64,000 nt of DNA from Proteiniborus sp. DW1 (GTDB lineage: Bacteria; Bacillota; Clostridia; Tissierellales; Proteiniboraceae). Location: NCBI RefSeq assembly GCF_900095305.1, contig NZ_FMDO01000007.1:124001-188000 (forward strand), in the 5' to 3' direction. The position numbers and the translations under genes were made by a program. The notes beneath the pieces were generated by a model. That model was given only the letters and a program-made list of their open reading frames with translations, was not told the origin of the DNA and did not search any database. Of this stretch, positions 28,821 through 37,569 are shown one piece after another. The number at the start of each line of letters is the position of its first letter. Position 1 is the stretch's first letter.

Positions 28821-29915
28821 ATGGCTGGTTTAGTATTTAAGAATATATATAAGATATATCAAGGTGACGTTATTGCTGTAAAGGATTTTAATTTAGAAAT
28901 TAAGGATAAGGAATTTATAGTTCTAGTAGGCCCCTCTGGCTGTGGGAAATCAACTACACTAAGGATGGTAGCAGGTTTAGAGGATATTTCAAAAGGTGAG
29001 CTATATATAGATGATGAGCTAGTAAATGATGTACATCCTAAGGATAGGGATATAGCTATGGTTTTTCAGAACTATGCCCTTTACCCTCATATGACTGTAT
29101 ATGACAATATGGCTTTTGGACTTAAAGTTAGAAAGTACAAAAAGGAAGAAATAGATGTAAAGGTTAAGGAAGCAGCAAAAATATTAGGACTAGAAGAATT
29201 TCTTCATAGAAAACCAAAAGCTCTTTCTGGAGGTCAAAAACAAAGAGTTGCTCTAGGTAGAGCTATAGTAAGAAATCCAAAGGTATTCCTAATGGATGAG
29301 CCATTATCAAATCTAGATGCCAAGCTAAGAGTGCAGACTAGAGCAGAAATAACTAAACTACATAAGAAGCTACAAACTACCTTTATTTATGTTACCCATG
29401 ACCAGACTGAAGCCATGACTATGGGCGATAGAATTGTAATTATGAAGGACGGTGTAGTTCAGCAGGTAGATACGCCACAAAATGTCTACTCAAAACCTGC
29501 AAATGTCTTTGTAGCTGGATTTATAGGAAGCCCAAAGATGAACTTTTTAGATGCTTTAGTCATTAAGGGAGGAGAAGAAGTTTTACTAAAGCTATCAAAT
29601 GGGACAATTAAATTATCAAAGGAGAAAGCTGATAGGTTGCTAGAGGGCGGATATTTAGGTAAAGAAATCTTGTTGGGAATTAGACCAGAACATATGTATT
29701 ATAAGGAAAATATAACTGATATTCACCTAGATGGTGTAGTAGACTTTTTAGAAATGCTTGGTTCAGAAAAATATTTATACCTTGCTACAGAAGGTGAGCC
29801 TATAATAGCTAGAATAAATTCAGACCACCATGTGGAAAAAGGGGACAAGGTGAGACTATATCTAAGTGATGAAAAATTGTACCTATTTGATAAAGATAGT
29901 GAATTAGCTATATAA
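28821..29915 (+). CDS. Sugar ABC transporter ATPase, MsmK/UgpC type
   Basis: This 364-residue protein powers the CUT1 importer. Walker [11 protein letters not shown] is near residue 37, the Q-loop [12 protein letters not shown] near 81, the signature [14 protein letters not shown] near 134 and Walker [13 protein letters not shown] near 154. The C-terminal 130 residues form the TOBE/regulatory domain found in MalK-like ATPases (GIRPEHMYY near residue 280). ATG 28821 follows GAAGGGAG; the TTG at 28818 is less likely. ATPases of this type are often shared among several sugar importers. Confidence 0.93.
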   Translation: MAGLVFKNIYKIYQGDVIAVKDFNLEIKDKEFIVLVGPSGCGKSTTLRMVAGLEDISKGELYIDDELVNDVHPKDRDIAMVFQNYALYPHMTVYDNMAFGLKVRKYKKEEIDVKVKEAAKILGLEEFLHRKPKALSGGQKQRVALGRAIVRNPKVFLMDEPLSNLDAKLRVQTRAEITKLHKKLQTTFIYVTHDQTEAMTMGDRIVIMKDGVVQQVDTPQNVYSKPANVFVAGFIGSPKMNFLDALVIKGGEEVLLKLSNGTIKLSKEKADRLLEGGYLGKEILLGIRPEHMYYKENITDIHLDGVVDFLEMLGSEKYLYLATEGEPIIARINSDHHVEKGDKVRLYLSDEKLYLFDKDSELAI

Positions 29916-29934
29916 TGTTTCAAAGGAGAAATAA

Positions 29935-30612
29935 ATGATTAATATAAAAGATTTAGGCAAAATTGCTGTTCTAGTGGATTTTGACGGAACTATTACAAGA
30001 CAGGATACTAACGATTTATTAATTGAGAGATATGGCAATGAAAAAACCAGAAGCATAGAAAAAAAGTACGAAAATAGAAAACTGAACTCTCTAGACTTTT
30101 TTAAAAAGATTTTCTTTGAAATAAACATGACTGAAAAAGAATATCTTGATTTCATACTAAATAACTTCGAAATAACAGAAGGATTTATAGAGTTTTACAA
30201 TAGCTTAAGGTCTAATAATATACCTATTTCAATAATAAGTGGAGGAATAGAAAATGGAATACTTCCATTTCTAAGAAATCATGGAATCAATGAAATAGAA
30301 GTATATGCAAACCGAATTGTGTTTAGTGAAAATCAAATGAACGTCGAATTTTATGACGGAGATAACCCATATATAGATTGTTCTAAATCTGATCCTTGCG
30401 GGAATTGTAAGGCTAGACATTATAGAAGATACAAAGAAATGTACGATACAGTAGTATTTATAGGAGATGGGACTACAGATAGGTGTGTAGCTGAGGTAGC
30501 AGATATTGTATTTGCCAAAAACTCTCTACTAGAGTATTGTAAAGTAAATAATATAGAGCATATACCATGGACGGATTTTAATGATATTAGTAATTTAATA
30601 TTAGTGAGGTAG
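29935..30612 (+). CDS. HAD-IB phosphatase, MtnX/SerB-like
   Basis: The 225-residue protein is a haloacid dehalogenase-type hydrolase. Motif I is VLVDFDGTITRQDTND (nucleophile Asp16), motif II is ISIISGGIENG near residue 98, and motif IV is VVFIGDGTTDRCVAE near residue 178. A CGNCKARH segment near residue 155 could bind a metal. It resembles the MtnX-like phosphatase group. Within this operon it more likely removes phosphate from a sugar phosphate intermediate or a side product. The substrate is unknown. Confidence 0.78.
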   Translation: MINIKDLGKIAVLVDFDGTITRQDTNDLLIERYGNEKTRSIEKKYENRKLNSLDFFKKIFFEINMTEKEYLDFILNNFEITEGFIEFYNSLRSNNIPISIISGGIENGILPFLRNHGINEIEVYANRIVFSENQMNVEFYDGDNPYIDCSKSDPCGNCKARHYRRYKEMYDTVVFIGDGTTDRCVAEVADIVFAKNSLLEYCKVNNIEHIPWTDFNDISNLILVR

Positions 30613-30617
30613 ATAAA

Positions 30618-31472
30618 ATGGATATTGTTTCAACAAAAGAAATGCTATCAGATGCAAAAAAAAGAAGATATGCTGTTCCTGCCTTTAATATTCATAATTT
30701 AGAGACTATGCAGGGAGTATTGGAAGTAGCCAATGAATTAAAATCACCAGTCATAATAGCTACTACACCAGGAACTGTTAGCTATGCTGGGGCGGATTAT
30801 CTAGTTGCTATGGCTAAAGTAGGAGCTAAAAGATACAATATACCAATTTCACTCCATTTAGATCATTGTTCAGATGTTGATATATTAAAAAAATGCATAG
30901 AAGCAGGATATAAGTCAGTGATGATAGATGCTTCATTAAAGGACTATGAGGAAAATCTTCTGATAACAAGGGAGGTCGTAGGATTTGCTCATAATTACAG
31001 TGTAAGTGTAGAAGCTGAACTTGGTCTAGTGTCTGGACAAGAAGATGAAAGAGATATCAAAGAAAGCGATAGTGTGCTTACAGACCCTTATACTGCTTTA
31101 GACTTTGTGGAAAAAACCAAAATTGATTCATTAGCAGTTGCCATAGGAACTTCTCATGGAGTCTATAAAGCTGAGCCAAAACTAGATTTTGAAAGGTTAA
31201 AAAAAATAAATAGCCTAGTTAATGTACCCCTAGTATTACATGGAGCTTCAGGAGTTCCAGCAGAGAGTGTAATTAAGGCAATCGAATGCGGAATTTGTAA
31301 GGTTAACATTGCAACAGAACTAAAAATGCCTTTTGCTGATGCCATTAAGGAGTTTTTTGAAAAAAATCCTAATGCAAGTGACCCTAGGCATTACTTAATA
31401 CCTGCAAAAGAAGCACTAAAAAAGGTTGTAATAGAAAAAATACGAGTTTGTAATAGCATGAACAGGGGGTAG
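30618..31472 (+). CDS. Class II tagatose-bisphosphate (or fructose-bisphosphate) aldolase
   Basis: This 284-residue zinc enzyme cleaves tagatose-1,6-bisphosphate to dihydroxyacetone phosphate and glyceraldehyde-3-phosphate. It has YAVPAFNIHNLETMQ near residue 16, the zinc-binding and active-site HLDHCSD near residue 80, and VEAELGLVSGQED near residue 132. GTSHGVYK near residue 175 and LVLHGASGVP near residue 203 complete the set. The sequence fits the GatY/KbaY group. Its neighbours, a Tag6P kinase and an AgaS-type deaminase, favour tagatose over fructose. The start lies five bases after the previous stop. Confidence 0.85.
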   Translation: MDIVSTKEMLSDAKKRRYAVPAFNIHNLETMQGVLEVANELKSPVIIATTPGTVSYAGADYLVAMAKVGAKRYNIPISLHLDHCSDVDILKKCIEAGYKSVMIDASLKDYEENLLITREVVGFAHNYSVSVEAELGLVSGQEDERDIKESDSVLTDPYTALDFVEKTKIDSLAVAIGTSHGVYKAEPKLDFERLKKINSLVNVPLVLHGASGVPAESVIKAIECGICKVNIATELKMPFADAIKEFFEKNPNASDPRHYLIPAKEALKKVVIEKIRVCNSMNRG

Positions 31473-31478
31473 GAGGTT

Positions 31479-32411
31479 ATGCTTCTTACTATCACTTTAA
31501 ACCCTTCTATTGACAGAAGATATAGTACTAAGGGGTTTGAAAAGGGAAAGATTTTTAGAACCGATGATTTTCAATATACTCCTGGAGGTAAGGGAATAAA
31601 TGTATCAAAGGTAATAAAGGCTCTTGATGAACCAGTAGTTGCTACAGGTTTTTTAGGAGGGAGAGCAGGTAGCTTCATAAAAGAAAAGCTAGATGAAATG
31701 AACATAACTAGTGATTTTATTTCTATTAAGGGAGAAACAAGAAGCTGTATAGCCATACTATCAGATGATGGTAGTCAAACAGAAATATTGGAACCAGGAC
31801 CATTGATATTGCAGGAAGATATGGAAAGATTTGTATGTTTATATGAAAAGCTCATTGTAGATACTGACCTTGTATGTGCTTCAGGAAGCTTACCAAGAGG
31901 ACTAAGTTTAGATACCTATAAAGTTCTAATCCAGTTAGCTAATAAACAGGGAAAAAAGTTTATATTAGATACCAGTGGAGAAGCCTTGAAACAAGGTATA
32001 GAAGCTAAGCCCTACTTAATAAAGCCTAATAGGGAAGAATTAGAGAGCCTTATAGGGAAATCTATTTGCTCAGAAAATGATATAATCAAAGCTGCAAAGT
32101 CTATAATAAATAAAGGTATCAGTATAGTCGCTGTATCCCTAGGCGAAGAAGGTTCTCTAGTATTTAATGACAACTATATGTATAGAGTCAAAACTCCTAA
32201 GATTAATGCAATAAATCCAGTAGGTTCAGGAGATTCAATGATAGGAGGATTTGCAGTATCTATTAAGAGAAATTATGATTTTGAAGACATGCTAAGACTA
32301 GCAGCAGCCTGTGGTACAGCTAATGCCATGGAAGAAGAAACAGGAAAAGTAGATATAAATAAAGTTAATAAACTTATGAACGAGATAATTATTGAAAAGG
32401 TTATCCTATAA
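31479..32411 (+). CDS. PfkB family kinase, tagatose-6-phosphate or 1-phosphofructokinase type
   Basis: This 310-residue kinase phosphorylates a ketose phosphate to give the bisphosphate used by the aldolase encoded just before. It starts LLTITLNPSIDRRY, has FQYTPGGKGINVSKVIKAL near residue 31, and ends with the PfkB signature INPVGSGDSMIGGFA near residue 246, where the conserved aspartate acts as base. LacC (tagatose-6-phosphate kinase) and FruK are the closest types; the pathway context favours tagatose-6-phosphate. An AGGGGGTAGGAGG-like ribosome binding region overlaps the end of the aldolase gene. It is the last gene of the operon. Confidence 0.85.
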   Translation: MLLTITLNPSIDRRYSTKGFEKGKIFRTDDFQYTPGGKGINVSKVIKALDEPVVATGFLGGRAGSFIKEKLDEMNITSDFISIKGETRSCIAILSDDGSQTEILEPGPLILQEDMERFVCLYEKLIVDTDLVCASGSLPRGLSLDTYKVLIQLANKQGKKFILDTSGEALKQGIEAKPYLIKPNREELESLIGKSICSENDIIKAAKSIINKGISIVAVSLGEEGSLVFNDNYMYRVKTPKINAINPVGSGDSMIGGFAVSIKRNYDFEDMLRLAAACGTANAMEEETGKVDINKVNKLMNEIIIEKVIL

Positions 32412-32447
32412 CTTTGGAGGAAGGCTTCACATTAGAAACAAGATTGA

Positions 32448-32484
32448 ACATATGAGGATGGTTTAAAACCATCCTTTCATATGT
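32448..32484. terminator. Bidirectional terminator between the sugar and molybdenum operons
   Basis: ACATATGAGGATGGTTT pairs with AAACCATCC...TCATATGT over 17 bp with two extra T residues. It lies between convergent genes and overlaps the last codons of the minus-strand gene. Confidence 0.75.
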
Positions 32485-33151
32485 CAATAACCTGTTTTCT
32501 TGTCACAGTAATCTTTTGATTTAAGTTCTCAAATCTCTCACATATATTTAAATAATCCTCATAAGTATCAATATCTAAAAGTATTCCTTCATCATCTACA
32601 TCGACATAATAAGCCTGCTCCTCATATTTTCTCAACAAAGCTTTAAGTCCTCCTGTGCCATCATAATTAATGATTTCTGGGATTAAGGAAGAAGCTATAA
32701 GGGGAGGATGGCCGCGTCTTTTTGAGAAAGACGGATAGACAATTCTCTTTCTGCTATGGTTATAGCCTTCTATAAGTATGTCAATAGTTTCTTTCCTTAT
32801 TAATGGCATATCAGCAGGTAATAAAAAAAAGCCCTTTACATGTGGAGGAATTGAACTTACACCTTCCACGACTGATGAATACATACCTTCAGAAAACTTC
32901 TCATTAAATACCCATTTTACACCTTTATTTTCTAATGCAGGAATTAGTTTATTTGCCTGAAATCCAACTACCACAATAACATTTTCAATGCCAGCATTTA
33001 AAAAGCTATCTATAGAATTTTCTATAACTGTAGAATTTCCTAAAGGCAATAATGGCTTGAAGTTCTTTATTCTTGATGAATAACCAGCTGCTAATAGTAT
33101 GGCTGCTAAGTCCTTTTTTAAGGCTTTACTTTCCAATAGAGTTTCATTCAT
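32477..33151 (-). CDS. MocA-like nucleotidyltransferase for molybdenum cofactor
   Basis: The 224-residue protein is an NTP transferase of the MocA/MobA group. It has the nucleotide-binding LAAILLAAGYSSRI near residue 15 and the acidic metal-binding FFLLPADMPLIRKE near residue 108. MocA transfers CMP to molybdopterin to form the dinucleotide cofactor of xanthine dehydrogenase-type enzymes. The hydroxylase genes directly upstream on the same strand make this role likely. A GGAGGTAATTT ribosome binding site precedes the ATG. A hairpin lies between it and the large subunit gene, so its expression may be adjusted separately. Confidence 0.82.
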   Translation of the reverse strand: MNETLLESKALKKDLAAILLAAGYSSRIKNFKPLLPLGNSTVIENSIDSFLNAGIENVIVVVGFQANKLIPALENKGVKWVFNEKFSEGMYSSVVEGVSSIPPHVKGFFLLPADMPLIRKETIDILIEGYNHSRKRIVYPSFSKRRGHPPLIASSLIPEIINYDGTGGLKALLRKYEEQAYYVDVDDEGILLDIDTYEDYLNICERFENLNQKITVTRKQVIDI

Positions 33152-33190
33152 TTAAATTACCTCCAACTTAAACTTAGCTGAGGAATTATA

Positions 33191-33229
33191 CAAGACCTCA
33201 GGCAGAATTATATCTACCTGAGGTACTTG
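33191..33229 (-). terminator. Hairpin between the large hydroxylase subunit and the mocA-like gene
   Basis: ACCTCAGG and CCTGAGGT, extended by CAAG/CTTG, form a stem of about 12 bp with one bulge. The minus strand lacks a clear T run, so this may be a partial terminator or an RNA-stabilising structure. Confidence 0.45.
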
Positions 33230-33250
33230 AAGCTCTTTTAATTTAATTAT

Positions 33251-35614
33251 CTATTTATTTGCTATAGCTAATGCCACATTTTCAGGAGATAATGGTAGTC
33301 TACGGAAGTCAATTCCAAGAGCATCATAAAGAGCATTTCCTATTGCTGACGGTATAGAAATCATAGGATGTTCACCAATACCACGTGCACCATAAGGTCC
33401 ATCTGCCTGAGCTGACTTAGGGTCTTCTATATAGATCGGAACAATTTCATCTGGAATATCTTTAGCTGTAGGTATTTTATTATCTGTGAATGAAGGATTT
33501 AATAGTCTCCCATCTGGGCTGAATTTATATCCTTCAATTATTGCAGAACCTATTCCTTGAACAACTCCTCCTAACACTTGACCATCAACTAATTTTTTAT
33601 TGATACATTTTCCAATGTCAAATGCAGAAGCAACTTTTAATATGTGAATTTCTCCTGTTTCAATATCTACTTCTAGCTCAACCCCATGTGCTCCGAATGT
33701 CCATACAAGACCTGGTCTACCTTGACCTGTTTCAGGATGTGGATTTGTTAATCCGCTTGCCATGTAAACTCCATGTGATATTAATGGTCCGCCTATACCA
33801 TTACCATTTTCATAAACATACCCCATTGATAAATCTGTATAAGCAACACGTCTGTGAGTATGATGTACATGATATATATATCCATCCCCATGTTCAAGTT
33901 CATCTGGGTGACATCTCAATGCTTGAGCGGCTATTTCTTTCATTTGAGTAACCATATTTCTTGCAGCTTTTCTAACAGCATTGCCACCCATTACTGTGTA
34001 TTTAGAAGCAACTGTATTCCAGTCATAAGGATGTTTATCAGTATCAACATTCCACACAACCTCAACGTTTTCTATAGGTATACGTAGTTCTTCAGCAGCT
34101 ACTTGAGCCATAATAGTATTAGCTCCTTGACCCATATCCACAGCACCTATCATAACCTTAACATGGGCATCCTCGTCCATTTGCATAATAGCAGCAGTAG
34201 ATGTATAGCTAGGCATAGCTGGTGCTTTAGCAAGCATTGCAAATCCTTTGCCACGAACCTTACCAGTTTTCATTTGGGCTTGACGTTCTTCTTCTGTTTT
34301 ACGTCCTGTCCAGCCTATTTCCTTAATAACCGCATCTAAGCAAGCTTGTGGACTTCCAGTAGTGTCATACATTAATTCTCCACTTATAGTAGTTTCACCA
34401 GTGCGGAGTAAATTCTTTGCTCTAAATTCATATGGATCCATCCCTATTTCTTCTGCTATCATGTCCATATGTCTTTCTATTGCCCAATGGGTTTCTAAGT
34501 GACCAAAACCACGATATGCTGTACTAAATACCTTGTTTGTATATAATGTACGAGAATGTAGCTCTACGTTAGGAATTGCGTAAGGACCTGCACCAGAGTA
34601 AACAGCTGTTTTCCCGACATTTACTGCGTAGTCTGCATAAGCGCCACTATCCCAATCATGATAAACTTCAATAGCAGTGATTTTACCATCTTTCTTAACA
34701 CCAGTTTTAACTCTAGTTCTCATGCCTGCACGAGTAGGCAATAGGTTAAACTCTTCTTCACGAGTAGCTTTTAGTTTAACTGGACGACCATTAGCTGCCC
34801 TAGATAATACAGTAACTAGTGGTTCAAGATGGATACCAGCTTTCCCACCAAAGCCTCCACCTATATATGGAACAATTACTTGAACATCACTCTTTTTAAT
34901 TCCTAGAGATTTAGCTAATAATTGACGGCAGGCAAAAGGAGATTGTGCTGAGGACCAAATCTTAACCTTATCTGAATACGGGTCTGCTTGAGCTATAACC
35001 ACGTGTGTTTCCATTGGAACGTGAGCCACTGCGGGTACAGAAAGCTCATTTTCTATTATATGATCTGCTTCTTCGAAGCCTTTTTTTACATCACCTTTTA
35101 GGGTCCTATTCCAGCTTGCTATATTAGTATGAGCTTGTGGGAAGAAAACACCCTTCATATGTTCGTAGGTGTGAAGGTCTTCGTGAACTAACACCTTACC
35201 TTCCAAGGCATCGTCTATAGTGTGTACAGCTGGTAATTCCTTATATTCAACCTTAATAAGTCCAACTGCTTCTTCTGCTGTTCTTTCATCAACAGCTACT
35301 ACAGCTGCAACAATTTCACCTTGATATCTTACTTTTTTTCTAGCAATTATGTCTTTGTCTACCATATAAATACCTACTGAATATGGAGCTTCTTCCCCTG
35401 TAACAACTGCTTTAACTCCTGGAAGAGCCTTTGCAGCAGATGTATCTATGGAAAGGATTTCCGCATGAGCATAAGGAGAATGTAAACATTTTGCATAGAG
35501 CATTCCTGGTAGTTCCATATCATGTACATATGTAGCTTGACCCGTTACTTTTTCCTTAGCTTCTTTTCTATCATAACGTTCACCGATATGTGTAAATTGC
35601 TTATTACTCATCAT
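33251..35614 (-). CDS. Molybdenum hydroxylase, large molybdopterin-binding subunit
   Basis: This 787-residue protein is the catalytic subunit of a xanthine dehydrogenase-family hydroxylase. It starts with the family segment KEKVTGQATYVHDMELPG and has the cofactor-binding IGGGFGGKAG near residue 250. AYRGFGHLETHW near residue 360 lies in the substrate pocket, and GARGIGEHPM near residue 750 carries the catalytic glutamate. The pocket segment differs from classical xanthine dehydrogenase, so the substrate may be another purine, nicotinate or a related N-heterocycle. The ATG overlaps the stop of the iron-sulfur gene (ATGATGA arrangement; a second ATG follows at 35611). Confidence 0.88.
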   Translation of the reverse strand: MMSNKQFTHIGERYDRKEAKEKVTGQATYVHDMELPGMLYAKCLHSPYAHAEILSIDTSAAKALPGVKAVVTGEEAPYSVGIYMVDKDIIARKKVRYQGEIVAAVVAVDERTAEEAVGLIKVEYKELPAVHTIDDALEGKVLVHEDLHTYEHMKGVFFPQAHTNIASWNRTLKGDVKKGFEEADHIIENELSVPAVAHVPMETHVVIAQADPYSDKVKIWSSAQSPFACRQLLAKSLGIKKSDVQVIVPYIGGGFGGKAGIHLEPLVTVLSRAANGRPVKLKATREEEFNLLPTRAGMRTRVKTGVKKDGKITAIEVYHDWDSGAYADYAVNVGKTAVYSGAGPYAIPNVELHSRTLYTNKVFSTAYRGFGHLETHWAIERHMDMIAEEIGMDPYEFRAKNLLRTGETTISGELMYDTTGSPQACLDAVIKEIGWTGRKTEEERQAQMKTGKVRGKGFAMLAKAPAMPSYTSTAAIMQMDEDAHVKVMIGAVDMGQGANTIMAQVAAEELRIPIENVEVVWNVDTDKHPYDWNTVASKYTVMGGNAVRKAARNMVTQMKEIAAQALRCHPDELEHGDGYIYHVHHTHRRVAYTDLSMGYVYENGNGIGGPLISHGVYMASGLTNPHPETGQGRPGLVWTFGAHGVELEVDIETGEIHILKVASAFDIGKCINKKLVDGQVLGGVVQGIGSAIIEGYKFSPDGRLLNPSFTDNKIPTAKDIPDEIVPIYIEDPKSAQADGPYGARGIGEHPMISIPSAIGNALYDALGIDFRRLPLSPENVALAIANK

Positions 35615-36141
35615 TTCAACTCCTCTCTTTCCCTTTTAGCAGCTGCTTTAACTGCTTCAATAATTGGAAAATATCCAGTACAACGACAGAAGTTACCTGC
35701 AAGAGCTTCCTTGATTTCTTCTTCACTTGGATCTGGGTTTCTATCAAGTAGCTCACGAGCTGACATTAACATACCAGGTGTACAGAAGCCACATTGTAGT
35801 GCGTCATGACGAATAAATTCTTGTTGGAGAATAGAAAGTTCATTGCCTTTGCCAAGACCTTCTACTGTAAGTATATCAGCACCTTCTGCTTCTACTGCCA
35901 AAACTATGCAGGAGTTTACTGTTTTACCATTCATTATAATGGTACATGCTCCACACTCACCTTCTCCGCAACCTTCTTTAGTACCGAAGAGTTTAAGTCC
36001 AGTAGTTAAAAACTGCAATAAGGTCATTGTAGGGTCTACAGTAGTGTTGATTTTTTCACCATTTACTATACAACTTAATGGTACACGTGGCATACCTGAA
36101 TCCACATATTCAAAGCAATTTCCATTATGCTTATCACACAT
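35611..36141 (-). CDS. Molybdenum hydroxylase, iron-sulfur subunit
   Basis: This 176-residue electron-transfer subunit carries two [2Fe-2S] clusters. The plant-ferredoxin-type site uses Cys58, Cys63, Cys66 and Cys78 (GCGEGECGACT region). The second site uses Cys117, Cys120, Cys152 and Cys154 (QCGFCTPG and FCRCTGY). All eight ligands are present. ATG 36141 is chosen over an upstream start at 36234 because AAAAGGGGG precedes it and the longer frame would run into the FAD-subunit gene. It passes electrons from the molybdenum centre to the FAD subunit. Confidence 0.93.
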   Translation of the reverse strand: MCDKHNGNCFEYVDSGMPRVPLSCIVNGEKINTTVDPTMTLLQFLTTGLKLFGTKEGCGEGECGACTIIMNGKTVNSCIVLAVEAEGADILTVEGLGKGNELSILQQEFIRHDALQCGFCTPGMLMSARELLDRNPDPSEEEIKEALAGNFCRCTGYFPIIEAVKAAAKREREELK

Positions 36142-36142
36142 A

Positions 36143-36997
36143 TTAATTAACCCCCTTTTCAATAAGTTGTAAAAGTCCTTTTTTAGCAAGGATACCAGAT
36201 ATGTGTAGGCGGTATTCTGCTGAAGAACGAACATCTGAAATTGGGCGTATATGATTTCTTACTTCTTTACTTAGCCAATTAGCTGTTTCAGGAGTTAAAT
36301 CTTTTGTTGCAAGAGCTTCTTCAAGTTTAGTAAGTCTTATAGGAGTAGGTGCTACTGCTGACATAGCAATATAAACTTCCTTATTAGAAGTGATGCGAAC
36401 TGATACTCCGGCTATTCCTAAATCATGACCTTTGATTCGAGCTTGTTTATTGTAGACACTCTTATCTTCAGGTTCAACATCTGGAAGAGATACTCCTGTT
36501 ACTATTTCATTACTTTGAAGAATCGTTTTCTTTACACCTGTAAAGAACTTGTCAATATCTACAATACGCTCTCCATCAGGTCCTGCAATATGTACTTTGG
36601 CGTTATATACTAGAAGTGGAGAGGATAAATCTGCACCAGGAGAAGCATTACAGATATTGCCTACAAGTGTGGCACGGTTTCTTAACTGATAAGAAGCAAC
36701 GGTATCAGCTGCTTGTCCTAGGGCTGGATACTTTTCACGGATTATATCTGAGAAGCAAACCTCGTTAACAGTAACAGCTGCACCGATGAAAAGACCCTTA
36801 CCTGCTTCATAGCTAATATGTTTTAGTTCAGGTATACCCTTAATATCTAGGATGTGTTCAATCATTTCCATATTACGACGTAGAACTATCATTAAATCTG
36901 TGCCACCTGCAAAAATCCTAGTACCTGGATTACTTTCTAAGTAAGCCAAAGCTTCATCTAGAGTTTGTGGTTTAAAGTAATCAAATTTACTTAGCAT
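36143..36997 (-). CDS. Molybdenum hydroxylase, FAD-binding subunit
   Basis: This 284-residue subunit binds FAD and hands electrons to NAD+ or another acceptor. It opens FDYFKPQTLDEALAYL, has the FAD pyrophosphate-binding IFAGGTDLMI near residue 32 and the second conserved stretch LRNRATLVGNICNASPGADL near residue 107. These are typical of CoxM/XdhB-type subunits. AAGGAGG precedes the ATG. It is the first gene of the operon (FAD, FeS, Mo, then a mocA-like gene), and the stop is separated from the next ATG by one base. Confidence 0.93.
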   Translation of the reverse strand: MLSKFDYFKPQTLDEALAYLESNPGTRIFAGGTDLMIVLRRNMEMIEHILDIKGIPELKHISYEAGKGLFIGAAVTVNEVCFSDIIREKYPALGQAADTVASYQLRNRATLVGNICNASPGADLSSPLLVYNAKVHIAGPDGERIVDIDKFFTGVKKTILQSNEIVTGVSLPDVEPEDKSVYNKQARIKGHDLGIAGVSVRITSNKEVYIAMSAVAPTPIRLTKLEEALATKDLTPETANWLSKEVRNHIRPISDVRSSAEYRLHISGILAKKGLLQLIEKGVN

Positions 36998-37039
36998 AGC
37001 TAACCTCCTTATTTTATATATTCATTGCAAATGAATGAA

Positions 37040-37051
37040 TTTGTATACAAA
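37040..37051 (-). promoter_or_regulatory. Palindromic operator-like site upstream of the hydroxylase operon
   Basis: TTTGTATACAAA is a perfect 12-bp palindrome about 45 bases before the FAD-subunit gene; a second symmetrical word TTCATT-GCA-AATGAA lies next to it at 37021-37035. It resembles sites bound by GntR/FCD-type regulators, but the regulator is not known. Confidence 0.45.
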
Positions 37052-37470
37052 ATTGATTGAAACAAAATAAGGCTTTACTTATTATGATGGTTGATAATGA
37101 GATAAAGAAAATAAGTAAGATAAGAAAATGATAGATTGATAGCTCTGATTATTTTGATATAAATTGACTTCAATTAAATTTTGAAACACCTGTAGAACTC
37201 TTGATATAAAAATTATCTATTATGAAAAGTTTAAATATAGAATTTACCTATACAAATTTTGGCATTAACCTTTATTAAATTATATTAAATTAACTGAAAA
37301 TCTAACATGTGAATACTTGACAAAATAAAGCTAATACTTGTGTAGTATTTTACTAAAAGGATATGAAATAAGCAAAAATAGAGTATATATCCACCTATTT
37401 TAAAAAGTCAAGAAATTAGAAACAATTACTCCTAACCATTTAAGAGATAATGAAAATTGATTTGAATAAA
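37052..37470. other. AT-rich intergenic region between divergent operons
   Basis: No gene on either strand and no RNA family was recognised in this stretch. It should contain the promoters of both flanking operons. Confidence 0.5.
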
Positions 37471-37475
37471 AGCTG

Positions 37476-37515
37476 AAAGGCAAATCTTCGTATCTAAAAG
37501 ATTCGTCTTTTTTTC
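37476..37515 (+). terminator. Orphan terminator/attenuator hairpin before the ABC operon
   Basis: AAAGGCAAATCTT (37476-37488) pairs with AAGATTCGTCTTT (37498-37510), with one wobble and one mismatch, followed by a T run. No gene ends upstream on this strand, so it may attenuate the ABC operon that begins 55 bases later. TTTGAATAAAAG just before it and CTTTTATTCGAA just after it are also complementary. Confidence 0.6.
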
Positions 37516-37569
37516 ATTTTATTTGTAACTTTTTCTTCTTTTATTCGAATAACTATGGGAGGAGATAAA

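Noticed and set aside
30618-31472. Assignment as glycolytic fructose-bisphosphate aldolase
   Set aside because: Not excluded by sequence, but the AgaS-type and PfkB-type neighbours favour the tagatose pathway.
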